Below are positions 25,066 through 33,163 of a stretch of DNA of 64,000 bases, in pieces (the first letter of the stretch is position 1; each line of letters opens with the position of its first letter). A program made the position numbers and the translations under genes. The notes under the pieces are model-generated. The model was not told the DNA's origin, ran no database searches, and saw only the letters and a list, made by a program, of their open reading frames with translations. The DNA is from Terriglobia bacterium (GTDB lineage: Bacteria; Acidobacteriota; Terriglobia; JAJPHL01). The stretch is from assembly GCA_021325275.1 (NCBI GenBank), contig JAJPHL010000011.1, forward strand, positions 1-64,000. Reading direction: 5' to 3'.

Positions 25066-25956
25066 CTAGGCTAACGCTTCTTTGCAGTACGCCAAACACT
25101 TCGACACTTCTTTCACCACGTCGGAGCCTTCCGGCACTTTGTACTCGAACTCTATGTTCGCCGGAAAAGTATACTTCTCCTGGCGCATCAAACGCAGCAC
25201 CTCTTTGATCGGCGTATCACCCTCGCCCCACGGCACATTCGCGCCGTGATCTTTCTTGCGATCCTTCAAGTGGATGTTGGTGATGTGCGGCGCGTGCTCC
25301 TTGATGTATGCCACAGGGTCGAAACCGGCGGCCGTGAAGTGGCCGATATCGAGATTGATGGCGTGATACTTCGACGCCGCCATGACCGTGGCGAAAGATT
25401 CCGGCGTGGCCACTTCGTTGGGATTCGTCGAGTCGTGGCCGTGGAATCCGATGGTCATTTTGTACTTGTCGGCGATCGGCGCAATGCGCTTGGCCATGCT
25501 CACCTGCGTGCTGGTAGTCATGGCGCGGGCGCCGAGTTGTTGGGCCATCTTGAAGCCGTACTCGATGTCGTCGTCGCTCATTCGCTCGTTCATGTTGTAA
25601 CAGAGCAGGTCGAGCTTCAGTCCCGCGTCGTCGAACATCTTCCGGACTTCCTTGAATTTGTCCAAGGGCGCGGTTTTGCGCCATTCGACGATCGCACCTC
25701 CGCGGCCGGGCGGCGCGCCGAGCAGTCCTTCGGCGTGCTCCGACATCAGTTCCGCCACGTTGATTCCGATTTGCTGCATCGTCGGGATGTCGGCGTGCGA
25801 CGGATCGGGCAGCGCGCGAAAGCTATAGGTCTGCACGCCGATCTGGACACCGTTAAATCTCGAATTCACCGCCATCAGGCCGCTCAAACGCGCGGCCCAA
25901 CCGGCCGCGGGCGCCGCCAACGCCAATTTCGCAAGCTCCCTGCGAGAAAAAAACAT
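25066..25956 (-). CDS. Tat-exported sugar phosphate isomerase/epimerase-like protein
   Basis: This 296-residue protein has a xylose-isomerase-like TIM barrel of AP endonuclease 2 type. Metal-type motifs are GFHGHDST, NLDIGHFTAAG, and NIHLKDRKKDHG. The leader FFSRRELAKLALAAPAAGWA is a twin-arginine signal, so it is predicted to fold in the cytoplasm and be exported. The ATG at 25956 has a strong GGGAGGG site 6 bases upstream and was preferred to 26001. The cytochrome gene starts 15 bases after its stop. The role is probably periplasmic sugar or polyol handling; the substrate is unknown. Confidence 0.88.
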   Translation of the reverse strand: MFFSRRELAKLALAAPAAGWAARLSGLMAVNSRFNGVQIGVQTYSFRALPDPSHADIPTMQQIGINVAELMSEHAEGLLGAPPGRGGAIVEWRKTAPLDKFKEVRKMFDDAGLKLDLLCYNMNERMSDDDIEYGFKMAQQLGARAMTTSTQVSMAKRIAPIADKYKMTIGFHGHDSTNPNEVATPESFATVMAASKYHAINLDIGHFTAAGFDPVAYIKEHAPHITNIHLKDRKKDHGANVPWGEGDTPIKEVLRLMRQEKYTFPANIEFEYKVPEGSDVVKEVSKCLAYCKEALA

Positions 25957-26058
25957 GTAGGCCCTCCCGTTTTCGTTCGCCCGCATGATACCGTCAGCCA
26001 TTTCCGGTTTGAGATTTCCGCCTCATTCCGTTACAATCGCTGAGATTCCCCCAACTCA

Positions 26059-26523
26059 ATGTCCGAGACCAACAAACCGACGGTACGCGATTTCATGACC
26101 GCCGACCCTACTACTTTGGGCCCGGACGAACCTCTTTTGCAAGCAGTCTTAACAGTTCGCTCGTTAAGCATACGCCACATTCCCGTCGTCAAGGACGGCC
26201 AGTTGGTGGGCCTGATCACCGACCGCGACCTCGCACGCGCGTCCCCATCGATTTTGGGGCGAACGTCGCCCGACGAGTACAATCAGGTCTTCCAGGCGAA
26301 CACGATCGATCGCGTGATGGTGAAGAATCCCACAACGATCAACGCCAACGCGTTGCTCGGCGACGCCGTCCAAATGATGCAAGAAAACAAGTGGGGATCG
26401 ATCCCCGTGGTCGACGACAGCGGCGCGCTAGTGGGCATTCTCACCAAGGGCGATGTGATGCGCTACGCCCTAAGCACCCTCGAAACCAGCAGTAGCGGCA
26501 GCTCCATCACCATAGACCTTTAG
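26059..26523 (+). CDS. CBS-pair domain protein
   Basis: This 154-residue protein consists of a Bateman module with two CBS motifs. The first has the core VRDFMTADPTTLGPDEPLLQA, HIPVVKDGQLVGLITDRDL; the second has DRVMVKNPTTINANALLGDA, SIPVVDDSGALVGILTKGD. Such pairs bind adenine nucleotides and regulate fused or partner proteins. No effector domain is attached, and no partner is evident. It is followed by the iterated hairpin at 26529 and then the chemosensory operon. Confidence 0.93.
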   Translation: MSETNKPTVRDFMTADPTTLGPDEPLLQAVLTVRSLSIRHIPVVKDGQLVGLITDRDLARASPSILGRTSPDEYNQVFQANTIDRVMVKNPTTINANALLGDAVQMMQENKWGSIPVVDDSGALVGILTKGDVMRYALSTLETSSSGSSITIDL

Positions 26524-26528
26524 GATCC

Positions 26529-26623
26529 AGTGCTGAGTGCTGAGTGCTGAGTCCTGAGTGCTGAGTTAAAACCCCAGCCTAGCGTTCTTTACTCAGCACT
26601 CAGCACTCAGGACTCAGCACTCG
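26529..26623. repeat. Hairpin of AGTGCTG heptamer units with slipped register
   Basis: The left arm (about 26529-26568) is five units of AGTGCTG, the fourth being AGTCCTG. The right arm (about 26588-26623) is the reverse complement of four units, with the variant second. The variant copies are one unit out of register, indicating gain or loss of a heptamer after the arms formed. It fills the 159-base gap between the CBS protein and cheA. Confidence 0.85.
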
Positions 26624-26682
26624 TTCCTAAGATTTGCCTCAGAAATGCTCACGTCGCCCGCGTTCCTAGCCGATGTCTAGCT

Positions 26683-28959
26683 GTGAGGATGCCCAGCGAA
26701 GTCCCCGACATCGACATTGAGGTCGTGCAGGAGTTTCTCGTGGAAAGCTACGAGAATCTCGACCGCCTCGACCGCGAATTCCTGGCGTTGGAAGAAAATC
26801 CCAGCGACCAGGCGACGCTCGCGGGAGTCTTCCGGACCATTCACACCATCAAGGGCACGTGTGGATTCCTCGGCTACAACAAGCTTGAGTCGGTGACGCA
26901 TGTCGGCGAGAACCTCTTAAGCCGCCTGCGCGACGGTCACTTGAAACTGACACCGGAAATCACCACCGCGCTGCTGGCGATGGTCGACGCGGTGCGCGAC
27001 ATGTTGCGCTCGATCGAGCACACGCATCGTGAGGGCGACGGCGATTACAGCGGACTGGTCGCGCGGTTGACAGAACTGAAGGATGGAGTCACGCGGCCGT
27101 CCGCGGATACCGCAGCGTCACCTGACGCAACCCGGAAAACACTAGGCGAAATTCTCGTCGAGACCGGCAAGATCACTCCCGAAGCCGCGCAGCACGCCGC
27201 ACGATTGCAGGCGGAAGGCGATCCGCGCCGCTTGGGCGAGATTCTAGTGGAAGAAGGACACATTCAGCCGCAAGAAGTACTAAACGCGCTGAACGTGCAA
27301 ACCGAGACGCGGGGAGCCGGCGTCGCCGACACCACCATTCGTGTGGACGTCGCGCTGCTCGACAAACTGGTTGATCTCGTCGGAGAGCTCGTCCTGACGC
27401 GCAACCGCATCCTGCAATTTGTTCCCGAACAGAACGATCCCGCGCTCGAGGCCGCGTCGCAACGATTGAATGCCGTCACCTCCGAGTTGCAAGAAGGCGT
27501 GATGAAAACGCGCATGCAGCCCATCGGCGGAATTTGGAGCAAGTTTCCGCGCGTCGTCCGCGACCTCTCGGCGGCGTGCGGCAAGCAAATCCGCGTGGAG
27601 ATGGAAGGCGAGGAAACCGAACTCGACAAGAGCATCATTGAGGCCATCAAAGATCCGCTGACGCATCTAGTGCGCAACAGCGCCGATCACGGCATCGAGA
27701 GCGCCGAGACGCGCCATCGGCTGGGCAAATCGCCGGAAGGCCGCATCTTGCTGCGCGCGTATCATGAAGCCGGTCAAGTCAACATCGTGATTTCCGACGA
27801 CGGCGCGGGCATCGATCCCGTGCGCATCAAGAACAAGGCCGTCGAATGCCAAATGGTCAGCGCCACGCAAGCCGCCAAGTTGGGCGATGGCGAAGCGCTG
27901 CAACTGATCTTTTTGCCGGGCTTCTCGACCGCGGAAAAAGTAACCAACGTTTCGGGACGCGGCGTGGGAATGGATGTCGTTCGGACCAACATTGAGAAGA
28001 TCGGCGGACTCATCGAACTACAAAGCCAGTTAGGAATCGGCACGACCGTGCGAATGAAGATCCCGTTGACGCTGGCCATCGTGCCCGCCCTGATCGTGGG
28101 CTTGGGCAGCGATGAGGGCGAAGAGCGATTCGCGATTCCTCAAGTGAGTCTGGTGGAGTTGGTGCGGATTTCCGACGGCGTTCACGGCATCGAACTGGTC
28201 CATGGCGCGCCGGTCTTCCGGTTGCGCGGGAGTCTGCTTCCGGTGGTGGATCTGGCCGTCGAATTTGCGAGCGGCGAGACTCAACCGCGCCGCAACGCCT
28301 GCATTATCGTGCTGCAATCGGGCGACAAACAATTTGGCCTGCTGGTCGACGCCATCCACGACACCGAAGAGATTGTCGTCAAGCCAATCGATCAACCGTT
28401 GAAGACCGCTTCCGTCTTTGCGGGCGCCACGATTCTCGGCGACGGCAAAGTGGCGTTGGTTTTGGACATTCCGGGACTGGGGCAGCGTGCGTCGGTGCTC
28501 AGCGAATCGCGCGAACGCATCCGTCAAGAAGCCCCGGCCGTGCCCGCGGAAGTCGTAGCGCGGCAATCCATGCTTGTTTTTGAAAATGGCGATTCCGAGC
28601 GCATGGCCATACCCCTGGCGCGCGTCAGCCGTCTCGAAGAAATCGATCGCGACCGCGTAGAAAAATGCCGCGGCCGGCAGGTGATTCAGTATCGCGGCCA
28701 GATCATGCCGCTCTTTCCGCTCTCATCCAGCGCCGGCGCGCACCGCGGCCCGCTCAACGTGATCGTCTGCTCGCGCCAGGGAAACGAAGTGGGACTGGTG
28801 GTCGAGAACATCATCGATGTCGTCGACGAGCGAATCACCCTTGGTCACGGACATGGACCAATCGTGGTCCGCGACCGGGTCACGAACCTGGTCGACGTCG
28901 ACGCGATCGTCGACCGCGTGCTGGCCGAATTTGCCGCGGAACAGGAAGTGCCGGCATGA
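26683..28959 (+). CDS. cheA: CheA-type chemosensory histidine kinase with MshEN-like linker motifs
   Basis: This 758-residue kinase has an Hpt domain with phospho-accepting H54 (TIHTIKGTCGFLG), a dimerisation region (DLVGELVLTRNRI), and an ATPase domain (N box HLVRNSADHGIES, DDGAGID, GRGVGMDVV). Two CheW-like domains follow, near 470-600 and 625-745. The usual CheY-binding P2 region is replaced by two 24-residue motifs, 153-176 and 183-206. Each reads (T/R)LGEILVE-x-G-x-I and ends in Gln, very like the c-di-GMP-binding MshEN motif. Start is GTG at 26683, or ATG at 26689. It overlaps cheW by ATGA. Confidence 0.95.
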   Translation: MRMPSEVPDIDIEVVQEFLVESYENLDRLDREFLALEENPSDQATLAGVFRTIHTIKGTCGFLGYNKLESVTHVGENLLSRLRDGHLKLTPEITTALLAMVDAVRDMLRSIEHTHREGDGDYSGLVARLTELKDGVTRPSADTAASPDATRKTLGEILVETGKITPEAAQHAARLQAEGDPRRLGEILVEEGHIQPQEVLNALNVQTETRGAGVADTTIRVDVALLDKLVDLVGELVLTRNRILQFVPEQNDPALEAASQRLNAVTSELQEGVMKTRMQPIGGIWSKFPRVVRDLSAACGKQIRVEMEGEETELDKSIIEAIKDPLTHLVRNSADHGIESAETRHRLGKSPEGRILLRAYHEAGQVNIVISDDGAGIDPVRIKNKAVECQMVSATQAAKLGDGEALQLIFLPGFSTAEKVTNVSGRGVGMDVVRTNIEKIGGLIELQSQLGIGTTVRMKIPLTLAIVPALIVGLGSDEGEERFAIPQVSLVELVRISDGVHGIELVHGAPVFRLRGSLLPVVDLAVEFASGETQPRRNACIIVLQSGDKQFGLLVDAIHDTEEIVVKPIDQPLKTASVFAGATILGDGKVALVLDIPGLGQRASVLSESRERIRQEAPAVPAEVVARQSMLVFENGDSERMAIPLARVSRLEEIDRDRVEKCRGRQVIQYRGQIMPLFPLSSSAGAHRGPLNVIVCSRQGNEVGLVVENIIDVVDERITLGHGHGPIVVRDRVTNLVDVDAIVDRVLAEFAAEQEVPA

Positions 28960-29390
28960 AAGCGTCCCAGCAATTCTGCACTTTCCACGTCGGACCGCTC
29001 TTTGTCGGCCTGGAAATCGAGCGAGTCCAAGAGGTGCTGCGCCCGCAACCGATGACCCGTGTGCCCTTGGCCGCGCGCGAAGTGAGCGGCCTGATCAATC
29101 TGCGCGGGCGCATCGTGACGGCGCTCGATCTGCGCCGCCGTCTGGACCTCCCCGATCGCGCGCGCGAGAGCCAACCGATGAACGTAGTCGTTCGCACGAG
29201 CGAAGGCGTGGTCAGCCTGCTCGTCGACAGCGTCGGCGACGTGGTCAACACCACCGGCGAAACGTTCGAGCGTCCGCCTGAAACGCTCGCGGCATCGGCG
29301 CGGCGTTTGATTCGCGGCGTCCACAAGTTGCCGGAGCGGCTTCTCCTGGTGTTGGATGCCGACGAAGCCGCCGAAATCCCCAGCGCCTAG
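28956..29390 (+). CDS. cheW: Chemosensory adaptor CheW
   Basis: This 144-residue adaptor couples receptors to CheA. It has the CheW beta fold with [36 protein letters not shown] (the typical INLRGxxxPV-like loop) and [12 protein letters not shown]. It overlaps the end of cheA by ATGA at 28956-28959, which supports translational coupling. The length is typical. It is the second gene of the operon cheA-cheW-mcp-cheB-cheR. Confidence 0.95.
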   Translation: MKASQQFCTFHVGPLFVGLEIERVQEVLRPQPMTRVPLAAREVSGLINLRGRIVTALDLRRRLDLPDRARESQPMNVVVRTSEGVVSLLVDSVGDVVNTTGETFERPPETLAASARRLIRGVHKLPERLLLVLDADEAAEIPSA

Positions 29391-29410
29391 TTGCCACGAC
29401 AAGGAATTCT

Positions 29411-31063
29411 ATGAATCCATACAAATTCTTCACTCGCACCATCGCTCGCAAGATCGGTTCGGCCTTTAGCCTCGTGCTGTTGATGTTCGCCGCGGCCGTC
29501 GGCATCGTTCTGATGCAAGTTTCCGCGCAACACGAAGCGAACACGCATCTGATCCGCTCGCGCACGCCCACCGCGATGGCGGCGGAGTCGGTGCTGAGCG
29601 GCCTGTACATCAGTTCGAGCGCGTATCGCGGCTACATGCTGACCAGCGATGACAGATTCCGGGTGCAACGCGAGCACGCGTGGTCCGAGCGAATTTATCC
29701 CGGCCTTGCCCGCCTGCACAAACTCGCGCCGGACTGGAATTCGCCCGAAGATAGCCGTCTGATGGCCGGCCTGGAAAAACTCGGTCCGGAGATCGAACAT
29801 CTTCAGCAGCAAGCCATGGACCTCAATCGCAAGGATCCTCAAGCGGCTGCGGCCATGATCTCCAACCAGATCGCGCCGGCCAACGAGGCGTTCCAGGCGC
29901 CATTGGAAGAGTTGGCGAAGGCCAACATCACAGCGCTGGAAGACGAGGGTGAATCGGACCTTCGGTTCGCCGACCGGGCGCGTTGGATTGTATTGTCTTT
30001 GCTTTTCGCCGCGCTCACTCTGGGAACGACCGTGGCCTGCCTCGCGGTGCGAACCATCACGCGGCAGCTCGCCGATTTGGCACGCACGGCGCAATCCCTC
30101 GCCGACGGCGATCTCACGGTGCATCTCGAACAAAGTTCCAACGATGAAGTCGGTCGAGTATTCGGGCCGCTCGCGCGCCTCACAGAAAGTTGGCGCGCTG
30201 CGATCGGTCAAACGTCGGTGGCCGCGCAGGGCGTCGCGGCGTCGTCGGAAGAGCTCTCCGCGGTCAGCAGTCAGATGGGCGCGAATGCCGAGGAGACTTC
30301 CGCGCAATCGAACGTGGTGGCGGCGGCGGCCGAGCAAGTGAGCAAGAGCGTGCGCACCGTGGTCACGGGCGCGGAAGAAATGATGGCCAGCATCAAAGAG
30401 ATCGCCAAGAGCTCCACTGACGCGGCACGCGTGGCCTCGCAAGCGGTGCGTGTGGCGGAAACAACCAACGCCACCGTCGGCAAACTCGGCGAGTCGAGCG
30501 CGGAAATCGGCAAAGTCATCAAGGTGATCACTTCGATCGCGCAGCAGACCAATCTCCTGGCGCTGAACGCGACCATCGAAGCGGCGCGCGCCGGAGAAGC
30601 GGGCCGCAGCTTCGCCGTGGTGGCGAATGAAGTCAAGGAACTGGCCAAGGAAACCGCCAAGGCCACCGAGGACATTTCCCAAAAGATCGAGGCGATTCAA
30701 ACCGACACGCGCGGCGCGGTGGAAGCGATCGGCGAGATCGGCGCGATCATCCACCAGATTTACGACATTCAGAACACCATCGCCACGGCGGTGGAGGAAC
30801 AAAGCGTCACGACCAGCGAGATGGGACGCAATTTGACCGAAGCGGCGCAAGGCACGTCGGAAATTGCGCAAAACATCAGCGGTGTCGCGTCCACCGCACG
30901 CTCGACGGCGGAAGGCGCGAGCCATTCGCAGAGGGCAGCGTCGGAATTGGCGCGTATGGCGGCCGAGTTGCAACGTCTGGTGTCGCAATTCGATTTGGAG
31001 TCGCGGCCTTCGCCCGTAGACGAGCGCGGAAACCTGAAGATTGTCAGCCGCCGCGCGGCTTAG
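29411..31063 (+). CDS. Methyl-accepting chemotaxis protein
   Basis: This 550-residue receptor has a first membrane helix near 16-36 and a short four-helix-type periplasmic sensor (about 37-192). The second helix is near 193-213, followed by a HAMP domain and a cytoplasmic signalling coiled coil. The hairpin tip is [30 protein letters not shown], the kinase-contact signature. There is no C-terminal NWETF-type tether for CheR. An AAGGA ribosome site precedes the ATG. It is the only receptor in the operon, and the ligand cannot be read from sequence. Confidence 0.94.
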   Translation: MNPYKFFTRTIARKIGSAFSLVLLMFAAAVGIVLMQVSAQHEANTHLIRSRTPTAMAAESVLSGLYISSSAYRGYMLTSDDRFRVQREHAWSERIYPGLARLHKLAPDWNSPEDSRLMAGLEKLGPEIEHLQQQAMDLNRKDPQAAAAMISNQIAPANEAFQAPLEELAKANITALEDEGESDLRFADRARWIVLSLLFAALTLGTTVACLAVRTITRQLADLARTAQSLADGDLTVHLEQSSNDEVGRVFGPLARLTESWRAAIGQTSVAAQGVAASSEELSAVSSQMGANAEETSAQSNVVAAAAEQVSKSVRTVVTGAEEMMASIKEIAKSSTDAARVASQAVRVAETTNATVGKLGESSAEIGKVIKVITSIAQQTNLLALNATIEAARAGEAGRSFAVVANEVKELAKETAKATEDISQKIEAIQTDTRGAVEAIGEIGAIIHQIYDIQNTIATAVEEQSVTTSEMGRNLTEAAQGTSEIAQNISGVASTARSTAEGASHSQRAASELARMAAELQRLVSQFDLESRPSPVDERGNLKIVSRRAA

Positions 31064-31069
31064 GATCAC

Positions 31070-32206
31070 ATGAACAAGATTCGCGTGCTCGCGGTGGACG
31101 ATTCCGTCGTCATTCGTAAGCTGGTGGCGAGCGTGCTCTCCTCCGACCCGGCCATCGAACTCGCCGGCACCGCCGCCAACGGAAAAATCTGTCTTGCCAA
31201 GATTCCGCAAGTGAATCCCGATGTGGTGACGCTTGACGTGGAAATGCCCGAGATGGACGGCCTAGAGGCGCTCACGGAAATCCGCAAGCTCTATCCGAAG
31301 ATCCAAGTGATCATGTTCAGCACCGCGACCGAGCGCGGCGCGACCACCACAATCGAAGCGCTCTCACGCGGCGCGGCCGATTACGTAACGAAACCGGCGA
31401 ACGTCGGTAGCGTTACCGCGGCCATCGACAATCTGCGCGCGCAACTGATGCCAAAGATCAAGACGCTGTGCGGAGGTGCTATCGCCACGCCCGCGCCCGC
31501 CCCGGAAGTTGTACCGCTTGTACATCGCGTGATCTCGCCGCGCCCCGCGGCCAGTCTCCCAGCGCCGCGGACAGCCGGCGGAATGATCGATGTCGTAGCG
31601 ATCGGCGTTTCCACTGGCGGTCCCAATGCGTTGATGGAAGTGTTACGCGCTCTGCCTGCGGACTTTTCCGTACCTGTCCTGATCGTCCAACACATGCCGG
31701 CGATCTTCACGCGAATGCTCGCCGAACGATTGAACGCAAGTTGCGGACGCCCGGTGCGCGAAGCGTCCAACGGCGTTGCACCACGGCGCGGCGACGTTTG
31801 GATCGCGCCCGGCGATTGGCACATGGAAGCGCGACGCAACGGCGGCTCCGTTTATCTGCACACGCATCAAGCGCCGCCGGAAAATTCCTGCCGTCCCGCG
31901 GTCGACGTGCTCTTCCGGTCCGTCGCGCAAGCGTATGGATCGCGGGCGCTCGCGGTGATCCTGACGGGAATGGGTCAAGACGGTTTGCGCGGCGCGAGAG
32001 AAATTCACGCGGTCGGCGGAACGATCTTTGCGCAGGACGAAGCCAGTTCCGTTGTGTGGGGCATGCCGGGATTCGTGGCGCAAGACGGAATCGCCAGCCG
32101 CATCTTGCCGCTGTCGCAAATCGGCGGAGAGATTGCGCGCGTCGTGCGGGAGTCGAGGCAGCCGTTGCCCAAAATCGAACCGCGCGAAAGGCTGGCGATC
32201 TCATGA
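31070..32206 (+). CDS. cheB: Protein-glutamate methylesterase CheB
   Basis: This 378-residue protein has an N-terminal receiver domain with phospho-acceptor D56 (VTLDVEMPEMDG) and conserved K108. A C-terminal methylesterase domain holds the triad S181 (GVSTGGP), H208 (VQHMP) and D304 (TGMGQDG). It removes methyl groups or deamidates glutamines on the receptor, activated by phosphorylation from CheA. It starts 6 bases after the receptor stop and overlaps cheR by ATGA (32203-32206). Confidence 0.96.
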   Translation: MNKIRVLAVDDSVVIRKLVASVLSSDPAIELAGTAANGKICLAKIPQVNPDVVTLDVEMPEMDGLEALTEIRKLYPKIQVIMFSTATERGATTTIEALSRGAADYVTKPANVGSVTAAIDNLRAQLMPKIKTLCGGAIATPAPAPEVVPLVHRVISPRPAASLPAPRTAGGMIDVVAIGVSTGGPNALMEVLRALPADFSVPVLIVQHMPAIFTRMLAERLNASCGRPVREASNGVAPRRGDVWIAPGDWHMEARRNGGSVYLHTHQAPPENSCRPAVDVLFRSVAQAYGSRALAVILTGMGQDGLRGAREIHAVGGTIFAQDEASSVVWGMPGFVAQDGIASRILPLSQIGGEIARVVRESRQPLPKIEPRERLAIS

Positions 32207-33072
32207 ATCGCGCGGACTTTGATTTCGTCCGCTCGCTGGTGAAGCAGCGCTCCGCGATCGTCCTCGACGACGGCAAGGAGTATCTCGCCGACGCGCGCCT
32301 CGCGCCCGTTGCGCACCAGCAGGGCTTCGCGTCGGTCGACGAATTGGTGCGGCAACTGCGCACGCGGCTCTCCAACGATCTCTCTCGCCGTGTCGTAGAA
32401 GCGATGGCCACAAACGAAACGTCGTTCTTCCGGGACGGAAATCCCTTCGAAGCACTTCGCAAACACATTCTGCCCGCACTCATCGAGCGTCGCTCGGCGG
32501 AACGCACCTTGCGCATTTGGTGCGCGGCGTGTTCAACGGGGCAAGAGCCGTACAGCGTGGCGATGCTGCTTCGCGAACATTTTCCGCAACTCCAAGGATG
32601 GCGCATTTCCCTGCTCGCCAGCGATCTCGGTATTGGCGTGCTCGATCATGCGCGCACCGGACGGTATTCGCAACTGGAAGTAAATCGCGGCTTGCCGCCC
32701 ACGATGCTCGAAAAATACTTCCAGCGTTGCGCGACCGTCGGCCGCGCCGGCACGGCGGAGTATCAAATCGACGATTCGCTGCGCACCACCGTCGACTTTC
32801 GCCCGATCAACCTGATTGAACCGTGGCCGGCCATGGCGCCGTTCGACATTGTCATGCTGCGAAATGTACTGATCTACTTCGACGCGGAAACGCGCAAGAC
32901 CGTCCTGCGGCGCATTCTTTCATTGATGCGTCCCGACGCCTATCTTCTGCTCGGCGGTTCGGAAAACAGTATGCACCTCGCCGATCGCATGGAGCCCGTG
33001 CAACTCGGGCCCTTCACCTGCTGTCGCCTGCGAATACCGAGGCCCGAAACCCGAGACCCGAGGTCCAAGTAA
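32203..33072 (+). CDS. cheR: Chemotaxis protein methyltransferase CheR
   Basis: This 289-residue enzyme methylates receptor glutamates with S-adenosylmethionine. The N-terminal helical domain includes NETSFFRDGNPFEALRKHILP, and the SAM fold has IWCAACSTGQEPYSVAMLL and FDIVMLRNVLIYFD. The C-terminal tail IPRPETRDPRSK is read from a CCCGAGA-type repeat and is probably not part of the native fold. The start at 32203 sits in the ATGA overlap with cheB. It ends the operon; no cheY, cheD or cheC follows. Confidence 0.95.
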   Translation: MNRADFDFVRSLVKQRSAIVLDDGKEYLADARLAPVAHQQGFASVDELVRQLRTRLSNDLSRRVVEAMATNETSFFRDGNPFEALRKHILPALIERRSAERTLRIWCAACSTGQEPYSVAMLLREHFPQLQGWRISLLASDLGIGVLDHARTGRYSQLEVNRGLPPTMLEKYFQRCATVGRAGTAEYQIDDSLRTTVDFRPINLIEPWPAMAPFDIVMLRNVLIYFDAETRKTVLRRILSLMRPDAYLLLGGSENSMHLADRMEPVQLGPFTCCRLRIPRPETRDPRSK

Positions 33073-33083
33073 TCATTCCTACA

Positions 33084-33143
33084 ATCTGTGCTGATCTGTG
33101 TTCATTTGCGGCTAATCCGGTCTTGATCTGTGGCGAATCCGCA
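33084..33143. repeat. Degenerate single-armed repeat of ATCTGTG units
   Basis: ATCTGTG occurs three times here, in ATCTGTGCTGATCTGTG and again in GATCTGTGGCGAATC. It resembles a decayed arm of the hairpin type at 19687, with no second arm visible. It lies between cheR and the S9 peptidase and overlaps the likely promoter region of the latter. Confidence 0.45.
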
Positions 33144-33163
33144 GTCCTGATACGATAGATTTC

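Noticed and set aside
26529-26623. Possible CRISPR array suggested by regularly spaced short repeats
   Set aside because: The 7-base units are contiguous with no spacers, and the two blocks are inverted copies; this is a hairpin.
29387-31210. Very long minus-strand open frame opposite the receptor gene
   Set aside because: It is antisense to a complete chemoreceptor with full domain structure. The composition is Arg/His-rich and without motifs, as expected in GC-rich DNA.
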